Of a DNA stretch of 64,000 nt, positions 1 to 14,000 are shown in pieces. This stretch comes from Zerene cesonia (lineage: Eukaryota; Arthropoda; Insecta; Lepidoptera; Pieridae), in the NCBI RefSeq assembly GCF_012273895.1, contig NC_052112.1, positions 5,022,001 to 5,086,000 on the forward strand, read 5' to 3'. The translations under genes were made by a program, and so were the position numbers. How positions within the stretch are numbered: position 1 is the stretch's first letter; each line of letters begins with the position of its first letter. The notes below the pieces were generated by a model. It made no database searches and was not told the origin of the DNA. It was given only the letters and a program-made list of their open reading frames with translations.

Positions 1-117
1 AATTTATATTGTTGATTTAATCAAAACGTAATTTAAAACATTCATTCGTGTCTTTCGAGATTTATTTAAGCATTACGTTTTTATCAATTTATTAATTACA
101 TAAACCACTAATTCCAG

Positions 118-341
118 AAACGGACAGCGACAAGAACAAAAAGATAAAGAAGAGGATATTTTCACTCTGGAGTAGACTACAAGGCCTCCACAGGGGCCAC
201 GAGTTACACCATCGCAGGCATTTACACGCATTCTACGGCCTCCCCGATGATGGCGGCGGCGGCGGCGACGGTGGCGCCCTCACAGCTGAGACACGAGCGA
301 CTTTCCTGCGACCACCCGGTTCACCCTTAAGATGGGGTTAA
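118..341 (+). CDS. Probable terminal coding exon of an unidentified gene (5' part outside window)
   Basis: An acceptor-like AG at 116-117 is followed by an open frame, with two bases completing a split codon, that runs 73 codons to TAA at 339-341. The block is far richer in G and C than the sequence around it. The peptide starts very basic (DKNKKIKKRIFSLWSRLQG), has a His/Arg-rich middle (HELHHRRHLHAFYG), a poly-Gly stretch (five Gly then DGG), and ends RPPGSPLRWG. I see no known domain and do not recognise the protein. A poly(A) signal AATAAA at 1006-1011 fits a 3' UTR of about 690 bases. The alternative is a chance open frame, since no upstream exon can be seen. Confidence 0.42.
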
Positions 342-1279
342 CTTCCCAGACCAATAGAACCTCATTATATTATAACATAATCCATATGTTGGACGGTACA
401 TGGAGTAGGCGTAACAAGCTGAATAGTACAATAATTTGAAGATGGATTTACCCCGAATATTTACAGTATGTACCTACTGTTATATTCTTCAAGGTTTTGA
501 ATTTTGTATGAACATTTTCAAATGTAGATATAAGGCCCTTGTATATTTTTATGTATCGCGTAATATAAGATAAATGATAAGACCAATGTTCCAATCAATT
601 AAAATGAAAAAAAAAATGATTTCAATTTTAAGTTTAAATTTTGATATCAATTTACGTTAAGTTTGTTTTTAAATATTATACATGACGAATAGCCACAAGC
701 CGAACTGGTTCAATAAGCTTAAATATTTTATTATTATCTCATATTAAACCATTAGTTTATATTTTAAGAAAAAAGTAATTTTATTTCCTTAATTTATAAG
801 TTTGCTCAAATACGTTTTAAATATCTACATAGCTTCCAAGAAAACTGTTTACGTTTAGCTGATTTATGTTAGAAGATAATCTATATTATAAAGGATTCCT
901 ATTAAATAATTATAATTACTCGTATAAAGTTAAACACGAATAATCACGTTATGATAATGTCGGTAAATATCTATACTATCAACTATATATTCTATAATAT
1001 GTGTAAATAAAACAAAGCATATTCATTTTGAGTTTTATTTAAAATTTATCCTTTTTAATTTTTATTACAACGCCATCTATTGTCGATCTACGGATGAATA
1101 CTACATAGTGTGCCATGGTCACATCACACAGCATATGTCAGAAACATAACCTTATAGATAAGTTATTCATATCGTTAATTACTACACTTTAGATGGTTAA
1201 ATGTTTAATATTTATAACATACATTTATGTTCATACTTAAATGAAATACAATTAAATTGGAATACTATTTTGGAGCAGG
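342..1279. other. Putative 3' UTR of the upstream gene, then spacer before the GST gene
   Basis: AT-rich sequence with no convincing open frame. AATAAA at 1006-1011 is the best candidate poly(A) signal for the exon ending at 341. From about 1020 to 1279 lie the presumed promoter and 5' leader of the zeta-class GST gene; I see no clear TATA box or initiator there. Confidence 0.4.
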
Positions 1280-4200
1280 ATGGCAGTAAGTAGTTAATTT
1301 AACATATTGGACAATTTTATTTATGACGTAAAGTGTTTTGAAGCATTCTTTGCATACAGAAAATTGTGTTTATATAAACAATTGTTAGATAAACATGCGT
1401 AATCTGATTAATTGCACCTTGCACATTATGCGAATAATATCAATGTTTATTTATTAAATTTAGAATCAACTTGTGACAGCCACAAAAATGTTGCCATTAA
1501 AATATTTTTTTAAAATTTACAAAAATATAAACATATTTTTAAGTACTATAATAATCTAAAGAAATCACATACGTAGCTGCTAAAGATTTAAAAAGCTTTT
1601 TACTGCATTCATTTATGTTTTATATATTCATGTAGGTACAAGTTTTTTGTATTAATTTTTTAACATTCTCCCTTCTATTTTTTCTCACTGGACTTGTGAT
1701 TATTTGTAAACGCCTATTAAAATTATCCCTTTTAAAGCTTAAAACACCAACAATTTTATATGGGTTTTGGCTATCATCGTGCACTTGGCGGGTTCGTGCT
1801 GCTCTGCATCTGAAAAAAATACCATATGAGGAGCGCTCTGTGGACATCGTGAAGCAACAAGCACAATTATCGGATCAATTTCGTGCCATCAACCCGTCTC
1901 AGAAGGTCCCTGCATTGATTATCGGTAAGAGAAAACTTGAATTAAATACGAGAACGAGTCATAGTACTATATATTATATATTGCAGTAAAAACACGTTCT
2001 TCGTTGTAACTCGTTTTTCTTATATTCAAATGTAAATAGACATGCCTTAAATTCATAAGCTGATGAAGTAGGGCCGTAGGGCCTCGCGTAGCAGTAAATG
2101 TAGCTAAAACAAACAACATAATATTGGTTTTATTGCCCTTTTTTTATTGTCTTTTCTTTACTTGATTAGATATTTACTTACAAATACGGTACTACGATTA
2201 TTCAAATCCATAATTATGATTTAAATCAGCTGTTTATGTAAAATTTATGACATAATTTAATGTCTAGATGATAAATTTCTTAGATCAAACAATACATTAT
2301 AATTTGTTCACATTTTTTTAATTTGTAGGTCAAATTGTACTTTTTCCCATAACTCCAGTAGATTGGTGCCTCTATGAATATGTCTATATATATATATATA
2401 TGTCTGAATAACGATTGAAGTATTATATAGTATTACCTTCCTTATGTAGCACAAGAAATACATATTTTTAAATTATTCTTAAAAAAAATAAAGTTATAAA
2501 ACAATTCCAAAAACATAAAATCATTATAGCACGTAGATAAAATGCGTACCTCATCCGAATTTCACACACAACTCGCAACATAACAGACCTTTGGATAGAT
2601 GTAAACACGCGATCCATTTAAGAACAATGTATAAAATATCAAAGATCGCTGCAAAAAGTGTATTCTTCAAACATCATTATAGAATGTAACTCAACACAAC
2701 CCCTGAAGTGCCCTCACATGAAAGACATGGGTCATACACAACATAACATACAAGACATAACTTTTGTCACGAATCAACAAAACGGGTACGGCCAAGAGGC
2801 AATTCCCTAAGGCAATATGAATAATAACTTCCTTCTTGCAGAAAATATTTTATAACGAAACCTGATTATGTAGGTATGTTGGCAGCACGCGAAAATGAAT
2901 TTCAGATATTCCTTTCAAATTTTCACATACAAATTGCCAGCAAACGGTATGATATTGGTTGTTATAACACATCTATATATGTTCACACGACGATAAAAGC
3001 CTCTAATACTTTTCAATATCCGCACGATTTCACCTCAACGAGAAGCTTTGATTTCAGATTCTTACCATGATCTCGTTTTATTCATAAATCTCCTTTATGG
3101 GACCTACTTAAAATTTTGTTTCGAGATTACATTTTTATAAGAACTGATATTTATCTAGATTATATGTTACCATTACAGGAAAAAACAATTTGAAAAACGC
3201 TTGTTTTTATAAATGCTGCAAACACTTATATAATAAAATAATTTCAATAAAAAAGTCTCGCAGAATTGCGCATACAATATTTAATTCAAACTGATTTGTC
3301 ATATATATCTAAAACGTCATTGTTACGAAAAGTAAAATATGTCCTTATGTATCTGTTGTTTACAATAGTGCACTCAACGTAGCTCCAACAGATTTCTAAT
3401 TTGCGCTGTCCGCGTAGCAAATAAAATCGTGTCCCAAAAACCAGTGCCGTTCAATAAAAATAAACAATAGTGTCATGATTGAGGTTATTAACTGGAGCAC
3501 AGTTCAATAACTGCTGATGTCACCGCGCTGTAGTGCTAGTTGCGAACACTCTATACCCCCGAGTACCGACACTTTAAGTACTTCACACGAGTCTAATTAC
3601 CATAGTGGTAGACAGTGTAGACTATATTGCGCACTAGATAAACAATTCTGCATGTCTCTCCAATTGATGCATTTTTCTACAAGACAACTACAGATAATAA
3701 TGATTTCGGTCTAACTTTAATTAAGTATTGCATTAAATAAGTTTAAGCCGACTACGTTGAAATGTCCTTTTTTGTCTATTTTTCTATTTCTCTGAAATGT
3801 AACCGTCATTTATAATATGTCTATGTCTTAAGATAGTCAGGTTGCTAGAGACATAAGCTTCTTTTTATCACTATAAAACGTCTCAATCCTATGAATTAAT
3901 TCTCTTTGAACGGGTGAACCCGTGAACTGATAGCTAGTACAGATGTATATGTATGTACAGATTTTCAGTAGCTAACAACCACACACTTTTTTTCGATTTA
4001 CCCGATTTTAATTAAATTTAATTAACTTACTCACACTTTAAAGATATGGTCTCAAAATATGGAGTTTTAGGCTTCCTATAGTAATAATATAAGGTATTTG
4101 AGTATTGTACTCACATACGCTCGACCGCTTCTATGTAAGGAACACACAAGAAGACGTATATTTTGTATAAAAAAAAATTGTTAAAGAAATCTTCTTGAAT

Positions 4201-7200
4201 TAAATGAGGGTGATACACATATATCTGCGTTAACATCGTAACAGACAGGTCAATAACTCCTTAGATACGTCGCATACAAAAGCCCCTTAATAAATTGCCA
4301 CCTATTTGGGTCAGTCTATTGACTGGAAACATCACAATTTACAACATATGCATATGAATTAATGAAATGCTTTCAGGACCTCCTTGCTGATATAGTACCT
4401 ACTTTTAATTTAGAGATAATACTTTTATAAAGAATCTTTATAGAAGTAACTGTAGGATTTTATTCAGTTTATGTTTGTATTAAAATAACAAACTAAAAAG
4501 TGCTTATTTGGTGAACTCTTTGTTGTCTTTAAAATTTTGTTGTGTTAAATTAAAGTTTTCACTTAGTGCTTTTAAACTTTACACAGATTATGTTCTTTGT
4601 TTACATGAGTGTACATTGAACTAATGGAAGCAAACGGGATTAAATACTTATACTTATTTTGTATTTGTTAGCGAGTACAATTTATGGAACATACTGATTT
4701 TGCTATTTTCTTTAAATTGTACCGTAATATCCTTGTTTAAAAATATATAAAACACAAACACACGTCAGATCAAGAGCTTTCAAAATTCATAAAAGATAGG
4801 GCGTCTTTTTTAATAGACTCGATACCCATTCTCTCCTTTTTTTGGAGCTGGTGGGTCGCCTGGTGGTAAGCGCTACCACCGCCCATGAACATTTGGTAGG
4901 CGTAACGTCGTTTGCAGACCTTACGCCTCTCCAAATGGATTGCCGACTTCAAATTGGAAAGGGATTAGGAAAGGATTGATTAGAGGAATAAATGGGATCC
5001 TTTTAACAATATTCAAAAGTGCGAATGAATTTAGTTGTCTCTTATAACTAATTAAATATATTGCTTAAATCATCAATAGGGTCCCCTCTAGAATCCTCTC
5101 ACTCGTCATAACCTTGCCAGAAACCTATCCATAAGCCCGATTCTATAGACATTAGTAATTTTTTAAACGCCGAAAACCTGTTATCAATTTCACAAAGAGA
5201 CCATCACTATAATTTACCAGATGATACTACAATCGTGGAGTCAATGGCCATAATTAATTATCTAGAAGATACTCGACCTATACCAACTTTGACGCCGCCT
5301 ACTCCGTTATTGAAGGCCCGCATGCAAGAAATTTGCGAGGTAAGTCAATTCCGAACAATTCTATGCATAAATTTGTAAGAACTCAAGCAAAGTTGCTCAG
5401 AAGTTAATAGAAATTTGACATGATCCTTCACGAAGTTTCCTACTTTTCACTGACTTCTTTATAGGTAAGGTATTAATCTGTCAGGATTGTGAGTTCAATT
5501 TGTTTACCTTTTACGCAATAAAGTAATAAAATTCGGATGTATTCAAGTATAAATTATTGCATTAAAAATTCGTTAAACAATGTCACGGATTCGAATTTCA
5601 CTAGACACTAAATTTCCGACTTCAATTCATTGTGTCTAAAGTTTCATTCAAGTTTAAATTTATCTTGCGGCAATTTACACATTCGTCACATTTTTATAAT
5701 CAAAATGAGAAAAGTATGAAATCAATCTCCGTTATATATTGCTTGCACAAATCTAAACGATATTTTAACCCTAGCAAAAATACAGATGTTCTTTATGTAC
5801 AGACCGTGGTTTCCGGCATTCAACCTCTCCAAAATATCGGTTTAAAAAGCTATTTTGATACGGAAGATAAATGCAAAGCGTTTACTAAGCACTGGACGAA
5901 ACGCGGTCTTCAGAGCCTGGAAAAACTTCTCCAAAATTCTGCGGGCAGCTTTTGCATTGGCGACCAACTGACTAAGGCTGATCTATGCCTGGTACCGCAA
6001 GTCTTTAATGCTGTCACCAGGTATTACAACTATTTTTTAATCTAGTATTATAAAACATTTTTTTTTTGTCACAATCGGCAATGGAGCTGGTGGGACGCCT
6101 GATGTTAAGCGCTACCACCGCCCATGAGAACATTTGTAGAGGCGTAAAGTCGATTACAGACCTTATGCCTCTACAAATGGATTGCCGACTTTAAATTGGG
6201 AAGGGATTAAGAAAGGATTAGCGAGAGGAATAAAGGAAAGGACTGGGAAGGGGAAGGAACATGATATGGGCCTCCGGCTCCCCCACTCACCGAACGAAAC
6301 ACAGCAGAATGCTATTTCACGCCGGTCTTCTGTGGGGGTGTGGTACTTCCCCGGTGCGAGCTGGCCCAATTCGTGCCGAAGCGTGCTCGACTACCACATA
6401 TCAATGATATAAAAAACTAGAAATTTAGTAGTGATTAGTTAAAATTTCAACTAAAGCAACTCTTGTTATTTTTAGATTCTTTAAATAAATTTCATATGTA
6501 TTTCCTTTTGAATACTTAATAATAAGCTGTTAAAATGGAATTCCTCTTGTTATTTTAGAAACTCAGATTTTTATGTATTCCGTATATAAAGAATCGTAGG
6601 ATGCCGTGATACATCAAAAAATTTAAACTTTCCAGCTCTTTCCAACACATTTTATTTGATTTGCCTCTATGCTTTTCACAAATACAAGACTTTAAAAAAA
6701 ATGGCTTGTCCTTGTTTACCAACCCCATAAACCATTAAGACCGATAATAATAAAGTTGGTTTTAAATTGGATAGTTAGTGGAATATCTTGTGAGTCACAA
6801 TGACACCCAGATTACTGCGAATCAATTTTCACAATAGGCTAAAGAAATTGATATTTAATAAATATTAATAGGATTGTTTCGTGTTCTCTCTGGGGAAATT
6901 TTGAAGATATATCATTATTGCATATTAGAAACGTTTCACTTTCGCTATATTAAAATAATTTTGTTTGCTAATTGTTCGAATGTAAATGTTTTTTTCACTT
7001 TAGTTACATTTGCTTTAAATATCAATCAAAGCCAATACAATACATTGCAAAAAATACGAGTAGGTAATATGAAAATGTAAATATCGTAAAATTTCCTTTA
7101 AACAAAAAAACAATATTTTGATTAGGTACTCCAATGATATGAATATTATATTTACTATGTCCCACTCGTCTTCATGACAGTAAATAATAAATCACCCAAT

Positions 7201-7620
7201 TGTGTGACCAATATTAAGTGATTGATGATTGAACACATTTGGCATTAATAAGTACATAGAATTTAGTATGAGTTCTACTAAATAGTGAATCAAGGATTTT
7301 ACCATAAGTAGATAAATTATCACTAACTTTATCCCTTTAACAATAATTATTGTTTGAATCTTTAAAACAATTAAGATAAGTAGGAATACTAAATATCTAA
7401 TAAGAAAATACCTTTTTGAAACGATACGGGCAATAGAATTACTATATATAATATATATTTCATAGCAGAAATGAAAGAAATAGTTATTGTTAAAAACTTT
7501 TCTTGCAGACACGAGTTAGATCTTGGCGAATATCGGATACTTTCTAAATTATATGAAAAACTATTAAAAGAAGAAACTTTCGCGGAAACGCACCCGAACA
7601 AAGTCAGGGGCCGAAAATAA
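1280..7620 (+). CDS. GSTZ1: Maleylacetoacetate isomerase / zeta-class glutathione S-transferase
   Basis: Five exons: 1280-1285, 1738-1924, 5221-5339, 5803-6020 and 7509-7620; 642 nt, 213 residues, close to the ~216 usual for the family. Zeta GSTs isomerise maleylacetoacetate to fumarylacetoacetate with glutathione in tyrosine breakdown and can dehalogenate alpha-haloacids. The N-terminal thioredoxin-like half carries the zeta signature SSCTWRVR (usually SSCSWRVR) near residue 14, then NPSQKVPALIID and VESMAIINYLEDTRP, the cis-Pro and glutathione-binding region. The helical half has SGIQPLQNIG, HWTKRGLQSLEKLL and FCIGDQLTKADLCLVPQ. The start rests on a two-codon first exon (ATG GCA) with a perfect GTAAGT donor, joined in phase to AG at 1736-1737; no ATG lies in frame on exon 2. 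The tail after LVPQ (residues ~175-213) is diverged from typical members, which suggests a paralogue. The function call is firm; the exact substrate is inferred. Confidence 0.9.
1925..5220 (+). other. Intron 2 of the zeta GST gene
   Basis: 3.3-kb intron flanked by GTAAGA and TTTACCAG. It holds a short (TA)n tract near 2387-2402 and, near its end, a partial copy of the ~300-bp dispersed family (4844-4993). The short open frames inside show no protein features. Confidence 0.7.
4844..4993 (+). repeat. Dispersed ~300-bp repeat family, copy 1 (5' part)
   Basis: Begins GGAGCTGGTGGGTCGCCTG and continues through GCGCTACCACCGCCCATGAA to ATTGCCGACTTCAAATTGG. The same string order recurs at 6074-6398, 42700-42972 and, reversed, at 57895-58200. 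This copy stops after the central AGGAATAAA stretch and lacks the 3' part. Confidence 0.75.
6021..7508 (+). other. Intron 4 of the zeta GST gene
   Basis: Flanked by GTATTA and TTCTTGCAG. Its first 380 bases hold a nearly complete copy of the dispersed ~300-bp family. The rest, about 6400-7508, is AT-rich with nothing I can assign. Confidence 0.7.
6074..6398 (+). repeat. Dispersed ~300-bp repeat family, copy 2 (near full length)
   Basis: Contains the 5' block (GAGCTGGTGGGACGCCTGAT), the central ATTGCCGACTTTAAATTGGG, and the 3' block GGGCCTCCGGCTCCCCCACT through GGTACTTCCCCGGTGCGAGC to GCCGAAGCGTGCTCGACTA. It is the best reference copy in the window. The open frame across it (6182-6412) is not a gene. 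Confidence 0.8.
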
Positions 7621-7626
7621 ATAGTT

Positions 7627-7632
7627 AATAAA
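7627..7632 (+). terminator. Poly(A) signal of the zeta GST gene
   Basis: AATAAA seven bases after the TAA stop at 7618-7620, giving a very short 3' UTR. Confidence 0.6.
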
Positions 7633-10600
7633 GTTTTTGATTGAATAACGTCTTTTATTTCGCATGAACTACTTAGTCAATAAGAATCAAAAGTTATGAT
7701 CATATTCATTGTATTTAATCAGAATAATGTAACAATGTGAAAGTATATTTATAAATGAGCAATAAATTAAAATAGGATATACAAACGTTTCATCACTTAT
7801 CTTTATATATTTTTGTGCATGTCTGTTATGCACAAAAAAGCAAGTGGTCTGATTTCAAAAATTCTTTCGCCAAATATTTTCCTATACGCAATTAGTACTT
7901 ACATTATCAACGCATTGCTTGATATATGAATACCTTCGTTGGACTACGATTAAAATTTCAATACTAAAATCACCTAAATCGGCCAAATCGTCCTCGAGCT
8001 TAACGACACAAACGAGCAGCAATTGATTTTATATATTATTAAAGAGATAAAGACCTCATTGTATGATTTGACAATAAGTATCAATTATTGATGATTATGA
8101 ACAAGAAAATACCTAATAAAAATTCAATTATTATGATCAACCAACCACAGAAAGAGTTCGAGGAATCAAACAACAGACGCTCAATAAGCGCCTGAAGTTA
8201 AACTATGGATATTATATATGTACTACATAGCGCATAGAAAATGATAAAAAATCAGCATTGACTTCAATTTCTCTCAAGTACAGTAGTTATAGTATAGTCT
8301 TAATGTATGACAATTTACATAGATATCTACCTACTACCTATAACTCATATAACATAACTGATAACGTAAACAAACAATAATCCCCTATAACTTCACAACT
8401 AAAGTTATACGACGTGTTTTAATGACGGAAACTTTGATAGTAAACAATTCACAGCAACCTGATTAATTATACTGCTTATTCAAATAGAATACGGCGGTAT
8501 CAGAACTTGCAAGAACAGGTAAGGGTTACCACGTTGTTGGTGAAAGTTTTATCATGCTAACCAAAACGTATAACGTGAATATTCACGATATTATTGATAT
8601 CAATATACATATACTTAATGTAATTAAAATTTTTTTAGGTTCGACTTACTATCTTACTTATAATCTCTATTATGTATGTAACAAAAGTGTGTATTTGAAA
8701 GATGTTTGCAACCCTAGACTGCAGTTGACCTACATTTACTCTACTTCATTCGCGTCAAAATCTGGGTAGTAGCAATTAAATCTGAACGCGATAGGCATAA
8801 ATGTATTAAGTTTATACATTCACAAAACGCTATGTCTTATCGCAAATTAAACTATGATATTTTATACTCTTCAAGAAACACTCAGATATTATCAGTACTT
8901 GATATAGGCATTATCGAACCTAATCCTGTGTTAGAATAATAATTGATCACATTTATATTTTAAAAGTTTATATACTTTTATACATAAACTAGCTACACGC
9001 TCCGGCTCCGTCCGGGTAGTCATTTATTGTAATTGAAATAATATTTATTATTCTATTTTTCTGAAAATGCAAATGGTGTGTAAATTCGATTTAAATCGGT
9101 TGAGTATTTTTGGAGTCCATTGCGGACAAACAACGTGACGCGTAATTTATATATGTGTATATATATAAAAATGAATCCCTATTTCCCTTGTCACGCAATC
9201 ACGTGAGAGCGGCTGGACCAACGTAAAAAAATCTTTCACCATTAGAAAGATGCAATTACGCTGAGTCACATAGGCTATATATGTACCATGGGTGAAACCG
9301 GGGCGAACAACTACTTAAGATTATAAAGCTGAAGAGTTTTTTTTGTGGTTGAAAGTACTCGAATGAAAATATATTTTTTATTTTAATGACGAAGAAGGAT
9401 ATATGCTATTCAACCATTTATATAACATACTTAATATACCTAACTTAACAATAGACGATACGTGTTTTTGTCTACCATGAAAAGTCGTGGGCTATTCACA
9501 GATTGTTGTAAACGCATTTAAATGGCAAACTCATTTAAACATTATCTGAAAGCTGGTTATTGTTCAATTGATCGCAAACTAGCTAGATCACATCGTTTAA
9601 AATTTCTGCTCGAGCCATTAAGAGCAATCTGTAAGACCTTCATTTGGTTAATTCATCCAATGAGTTTATTTATAAAATATTGATCTTATAAATTACCAAA
9701 CTTTGTTGTTGAAATTGAAATCCTTCCATTTCATTTTAGATACGTTTGCAACAGAGCAAAATACGTACTGAAACGTAACTTTTAAATAATTATCAAATAT
9801 TTTGATTCATATTCAACAAGAAGAAGCTTACTTACAAGTTACAATGTGAAAGAGTAGTTGTGCAATTCGTGATACAATTTTGAAGTATTTGTATAGATAT
9901 TACCTATTCAGCACTGTACAGACTACAGATATTTGAGATACACACAATTGATTTACAGTAATGTGTAATTAATACGACACATATACATTTTACGATAAAT
10001 ATGTTATTCCTACACATGTTATACAAAAAAATAGTAATCAAAAATTGTTAATTTGGAACGAAAAAACATACATATATATGTACAAAAACGTAATTAACGA
10101 TATCACCCATAAATGCTTTAATTAGCTGTGGCACAAGTGCCAACGCCCTCCACCGCACAGCCTTCACACAGCTTCCTTGAAACGATCTTTGGAATTTAAA
10201 ATAATAAATCTTGCTATTTCCAATGTTAGGCATACGTTAAACGAAACATCAAAGAAGACACAGCATTGGTTTGAAAATATGATATTTAATAATATCGCGA
10301 AACATTTAGATTTTCAAAAAGCACAAAGATTATTATTTTTGGTTCGGTGTCTCGTTAGACGCGACTCGGGCTAATTTGTTAAGGACGTCAAATTTAATAT
10401 CGTCTCTCAATACAGGCGTCAAGAACCTTTTTTAATAAGATCAGTTCAATTCACATTGGATCGATCAATTCTATCTAGCTTTATATGAGAAAATGTTTAT
10501 AGAAGGGAAAGTACTGTTAATAATATAAAAGCCAAAAATTTACTTTAAGAGAACATTTCATTATATTTGAAAAGAAAGAAAACTATACTCAAAGATTTCG

Positions 10601-11008
10601 GAAAATTCGTTTACTACACCATCAGATCATATTGTAAAAAGTCCGGACACAGAAAAAATTTAAAAAGGCGTTGTTTTTTAAATAAACTGAGAAATCTGAA
10701 TTAATATACAAATTAATAACCATAAAACAAAAGGTTGTTTGAAACTTACAATGCCTCTTGGAATTCAGCATGTATAAATGGTAATTGATCTTTATTGTTT
10801 TGACACCAAAACAGTAAGGATTTTAATAGAGAAGCAATGTGTTTAAGTGGCGTCAGTGGGAAATCAGTACCATCTACGCCGACAGCGCAACGACATGTCT
10901 TGTCCACAGGGGGAGAGACCACATATCTAGCTCGTATAAACTTTTTGGAGTAACCGGGATGGGATCTTTTGTATATAACGTATCCCCAGTAAATCTCTTC
11001 GGGCCGCG
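7633..11008. other. Spacer between the GST and collagen genes
   Basis: AT-rich intergenic DNA. It contains one fairly clear Helitron-like piece (8999-9165) followed by a related, decayed piece to about 9330. The rest shows no gene. The region 10840-11008 just before the collagen start is more G+C-rich and has GTATAAA at 10934-10940 and TATATAA at 10972-10978, possible promoter elements. Confidence 0.5.
8999..9165 (-). mobile_element. Helitron-like element, decayed
   Basis: Read on the minus strand it ends CTAG followed by T, with a short stem (CCGG...CCGG) just before the end, the layout of a Helitron 3' terminus. The 5' end is not clear. Confidence 0.45.
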
Positions 11009-11078
11009 ATGTCTCTACAAATGACAGGACGGTTACTTCTGTTGTTGTTTTATATACTTGCGGAGGGAAAAGGGGATG
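11009..11078 (+). other. Collagen exon 1: signal peptide
   Basis: Starts MSLQMTGRLLLLLFYILAEG: a short polar N-terminus with one Arg, then a hydrophobic core LLLLLFYILA and a small-residue region, as expected for ER targeting. Donor GTAAGT follows. A second in-frame ATG four codons on would also keep the signal. Confidence 0.8.
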
Positions 11079-14000
11079 GTAAGTTAATTTGCTTATTCCA
11101 TATATACTTTATGTTTTACATAAACTTAGTTAAACTAACTCAAATTTTAAATCAAGTTCGGTCAAATCAATAAATAAAATAATATGTAGTACCTATCATA
11201 AACTACATTTCGAAAAGAAAAAGTAAGCTTAAATACCTTTTAGTAATACAGGTTTTATCATTACCCGTTTTGAAATTTACTTGACTAAAAACTAACCGCA
11301 ATGTTTGTTCCCCAGATAAATTGGAAATTTTCGACGTACTTTCTATAATACGGGATGGCGAAATGCCAGAAGGAGTATCCCGGGTTCCGGGTCGCTGTCA
11401 ATCGCCTCACACAGCTGACACTGATCTATCCGCGTTTTCCCTCAATGAGAATGCGACAATCCATCAGCTCGCTGCGGGAATGTTTTATAACACCTTTCCG
11501 GAAGACTTCTCTATACTAGCAGTAGTTCGGCTAAAAGGTTATTATAACTAACAACATTTACCTACTTAATAATTTTGTTATTCAATATCTTTGTACAGAA
11601 TAATAAAAATAACAGAGGTCCGCAATGAGTTAATTTGTGTCCTTTATTTTTGGATAATTTTTAAGTTTTTCCTCTTCTTGTATCAGGAACAGACCAAAAC
11701 CCGCTTTTCGTATTATATTCGGACGCTGGTGATGAACAACTGCAACTGGTGTTGGGAGAACTCATCGAACTTTATTATGAGGACACGAGAGGCGATCCTG
11801 AGGACCATGAGCTTCTCACATATCGCATCAACGTCACAGATGAACGGTGAATATAGCTTGTATCTTCACGCATATATACCACCACCACGATGGCAAAGTG
11901 CTGCTTGGCAGATGTCACATGAAGTCCAATTTTTAATTCTAGGAAGTTGTGATGTTATCCACATGCGCAGATAAATTGAAAAAAATTTATTTCCTGCACG
12001 CTCGTTTGGCCTTGAACCCCCGAATTATCGATTTAAAATTCGAGATCTAAGTGAAATATTAATTGGTAAAACAACTAGGTAATTATATATAGTTACAAAA
12101 CTATAATCTTTGTTTATAGATGGCATCGCATTGGTTTAAGTATAAAGGGGGATTCAGTGACGCTGCTTGTTGACTGCGAAGTGAAAGGAACTCTACCTCT
12201 TCTAAGAAAACCGGGGAGCACTTTTAATTTAGCTGGTGTCTTAGTAGTCGGTACCCAAGTCACACCGGATCAATACTATGAGGTTGTATTTATTACGTTT
12301 GTCATATTCTAATTCACGAATTAGTATTATCACAATTGTCTAATTAAAATGAGTAGATATGATATAAAAAAATTCTAAAATCCATATTTCCTTACATATA
12401 ATATTCTGTTATAGGGTGATATTGAATTGCTCCAATTCGCTAATCAACCGGACCTTGCGTATGACATGTGCTTGAACTTAGCAACAGATTGTAATAGCGG
12501 CTCATACGAATCCGAATTATTAGCAAGGACTATTGACAGACAGGAACCTGCACTAAATAATATAATACCCGATATAGCTACAGCGCCTCCTATAAATTAC
12601 TTGCTAGAAAATAACAGCGAGTATGGCAATAATAGATTCCAAACTGAAAACCAATCTACAAATTTATTCGCCTCTTTAAGTAGAGATGTCACTACAGTGA
12701 ATCCGCATTGGCAAATTCCTGAAAGTTATGGATTCAATATACCTTACCCAGCTTCAACAGACAATGGTATGTTCAAAATTTATTCTTAAAATATTAGGAT
12801 ATTATCATATGATTCTCATGTATGGTATTAAATATCTTCACAGTTTGAGAATAATTTATTTGCGTATATACTTAGATAGAACGGGGTTTTGCTCACATGC
12901 TCACACGTTCCCATTCCCGTAGGATTTCCGGGATAAAATCTTTACTACATCCGTCTCGTGGTTCTAAGCTACCTCTGCACAAATTTTCAACATAATCGGT
13001 TAAATCGTTCTTGAGTTATAAATAGATTTACTAACACCACTTTTCATATATATAGATTGAAACTTTGAAAATAACATAGAGTACGTTTTATCGGAACGCT
13101 AGTAGGTAAATACTTTATTACGAATATTATATAACATCTAAAATAAGATAAATAAGATAAACAAACCTATATTTCTATATTATTTATGAATACACCTTTT
13201 TTAGATGAGAATAGTATTTTTGGAAGATTTACGGATGTTGACGAATTTATTTCTACACCACCAAGTCAATTTGAAATTGCACGACCAGATGCTTTAGAAA
13301 TCGGATCACCACTGGTAAGTGTGCAACTTAATTGTTTACATAATATATTGTGTATTGCAGATTAGTTTTACAATACAAATAAATAACAATTAAACAAATT
13401 TTAAAAGTATTGCCCTATATCTTTTTAATTGTTGATTATTTTGCTATAAACTATATATTACATCTCGTTTTGCTCTACAATGCGTTAACACCGTCATTAA
13501 GTAATCCATTAATATCAAATGTGAAACATATGTCCGAGCTGTATCTAATCATGCAAACAGAGCTCAGCTGACGTGGTTATATATTTATGAACAAACCCGT
13601 ATAGAGTCCACAAAACGTTAATTAATATCCTATAACCTATAACAATAGCTATGTCCAATATATAACAGCAAATAGTTTACTAATTACACGTTAGCGCGAA
13701 GACACATTTCCTTTGGGAGTTTGATATTGCTGAGTATTGCTGCGAGTTGTTATTACTTATCATTGAATGAAGAATACTGAAGAACAAAGGAAAATATAAA
13801 TAATTTTTTATTTTATTTTTAATATCATATCTATAAAACCGTGAGTGGGTGTGATATTTCAATCCCAATATTTATTTTTGGTTTTAAAATGTGATTTCAG
13901 AATACATGTATTTTTAAGGTACAGTTACGCAATTATTTTCTGATCATTATTCAGGATCTAATAAATTATTTTATCTTAATTAAAAGCACATAAACGTAAC

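Noticed and set aside
10048..10374. Two ~60-codon frames upstream of the collagen gene
   Set aside because: No domain, no splice context; typical of chance frames.
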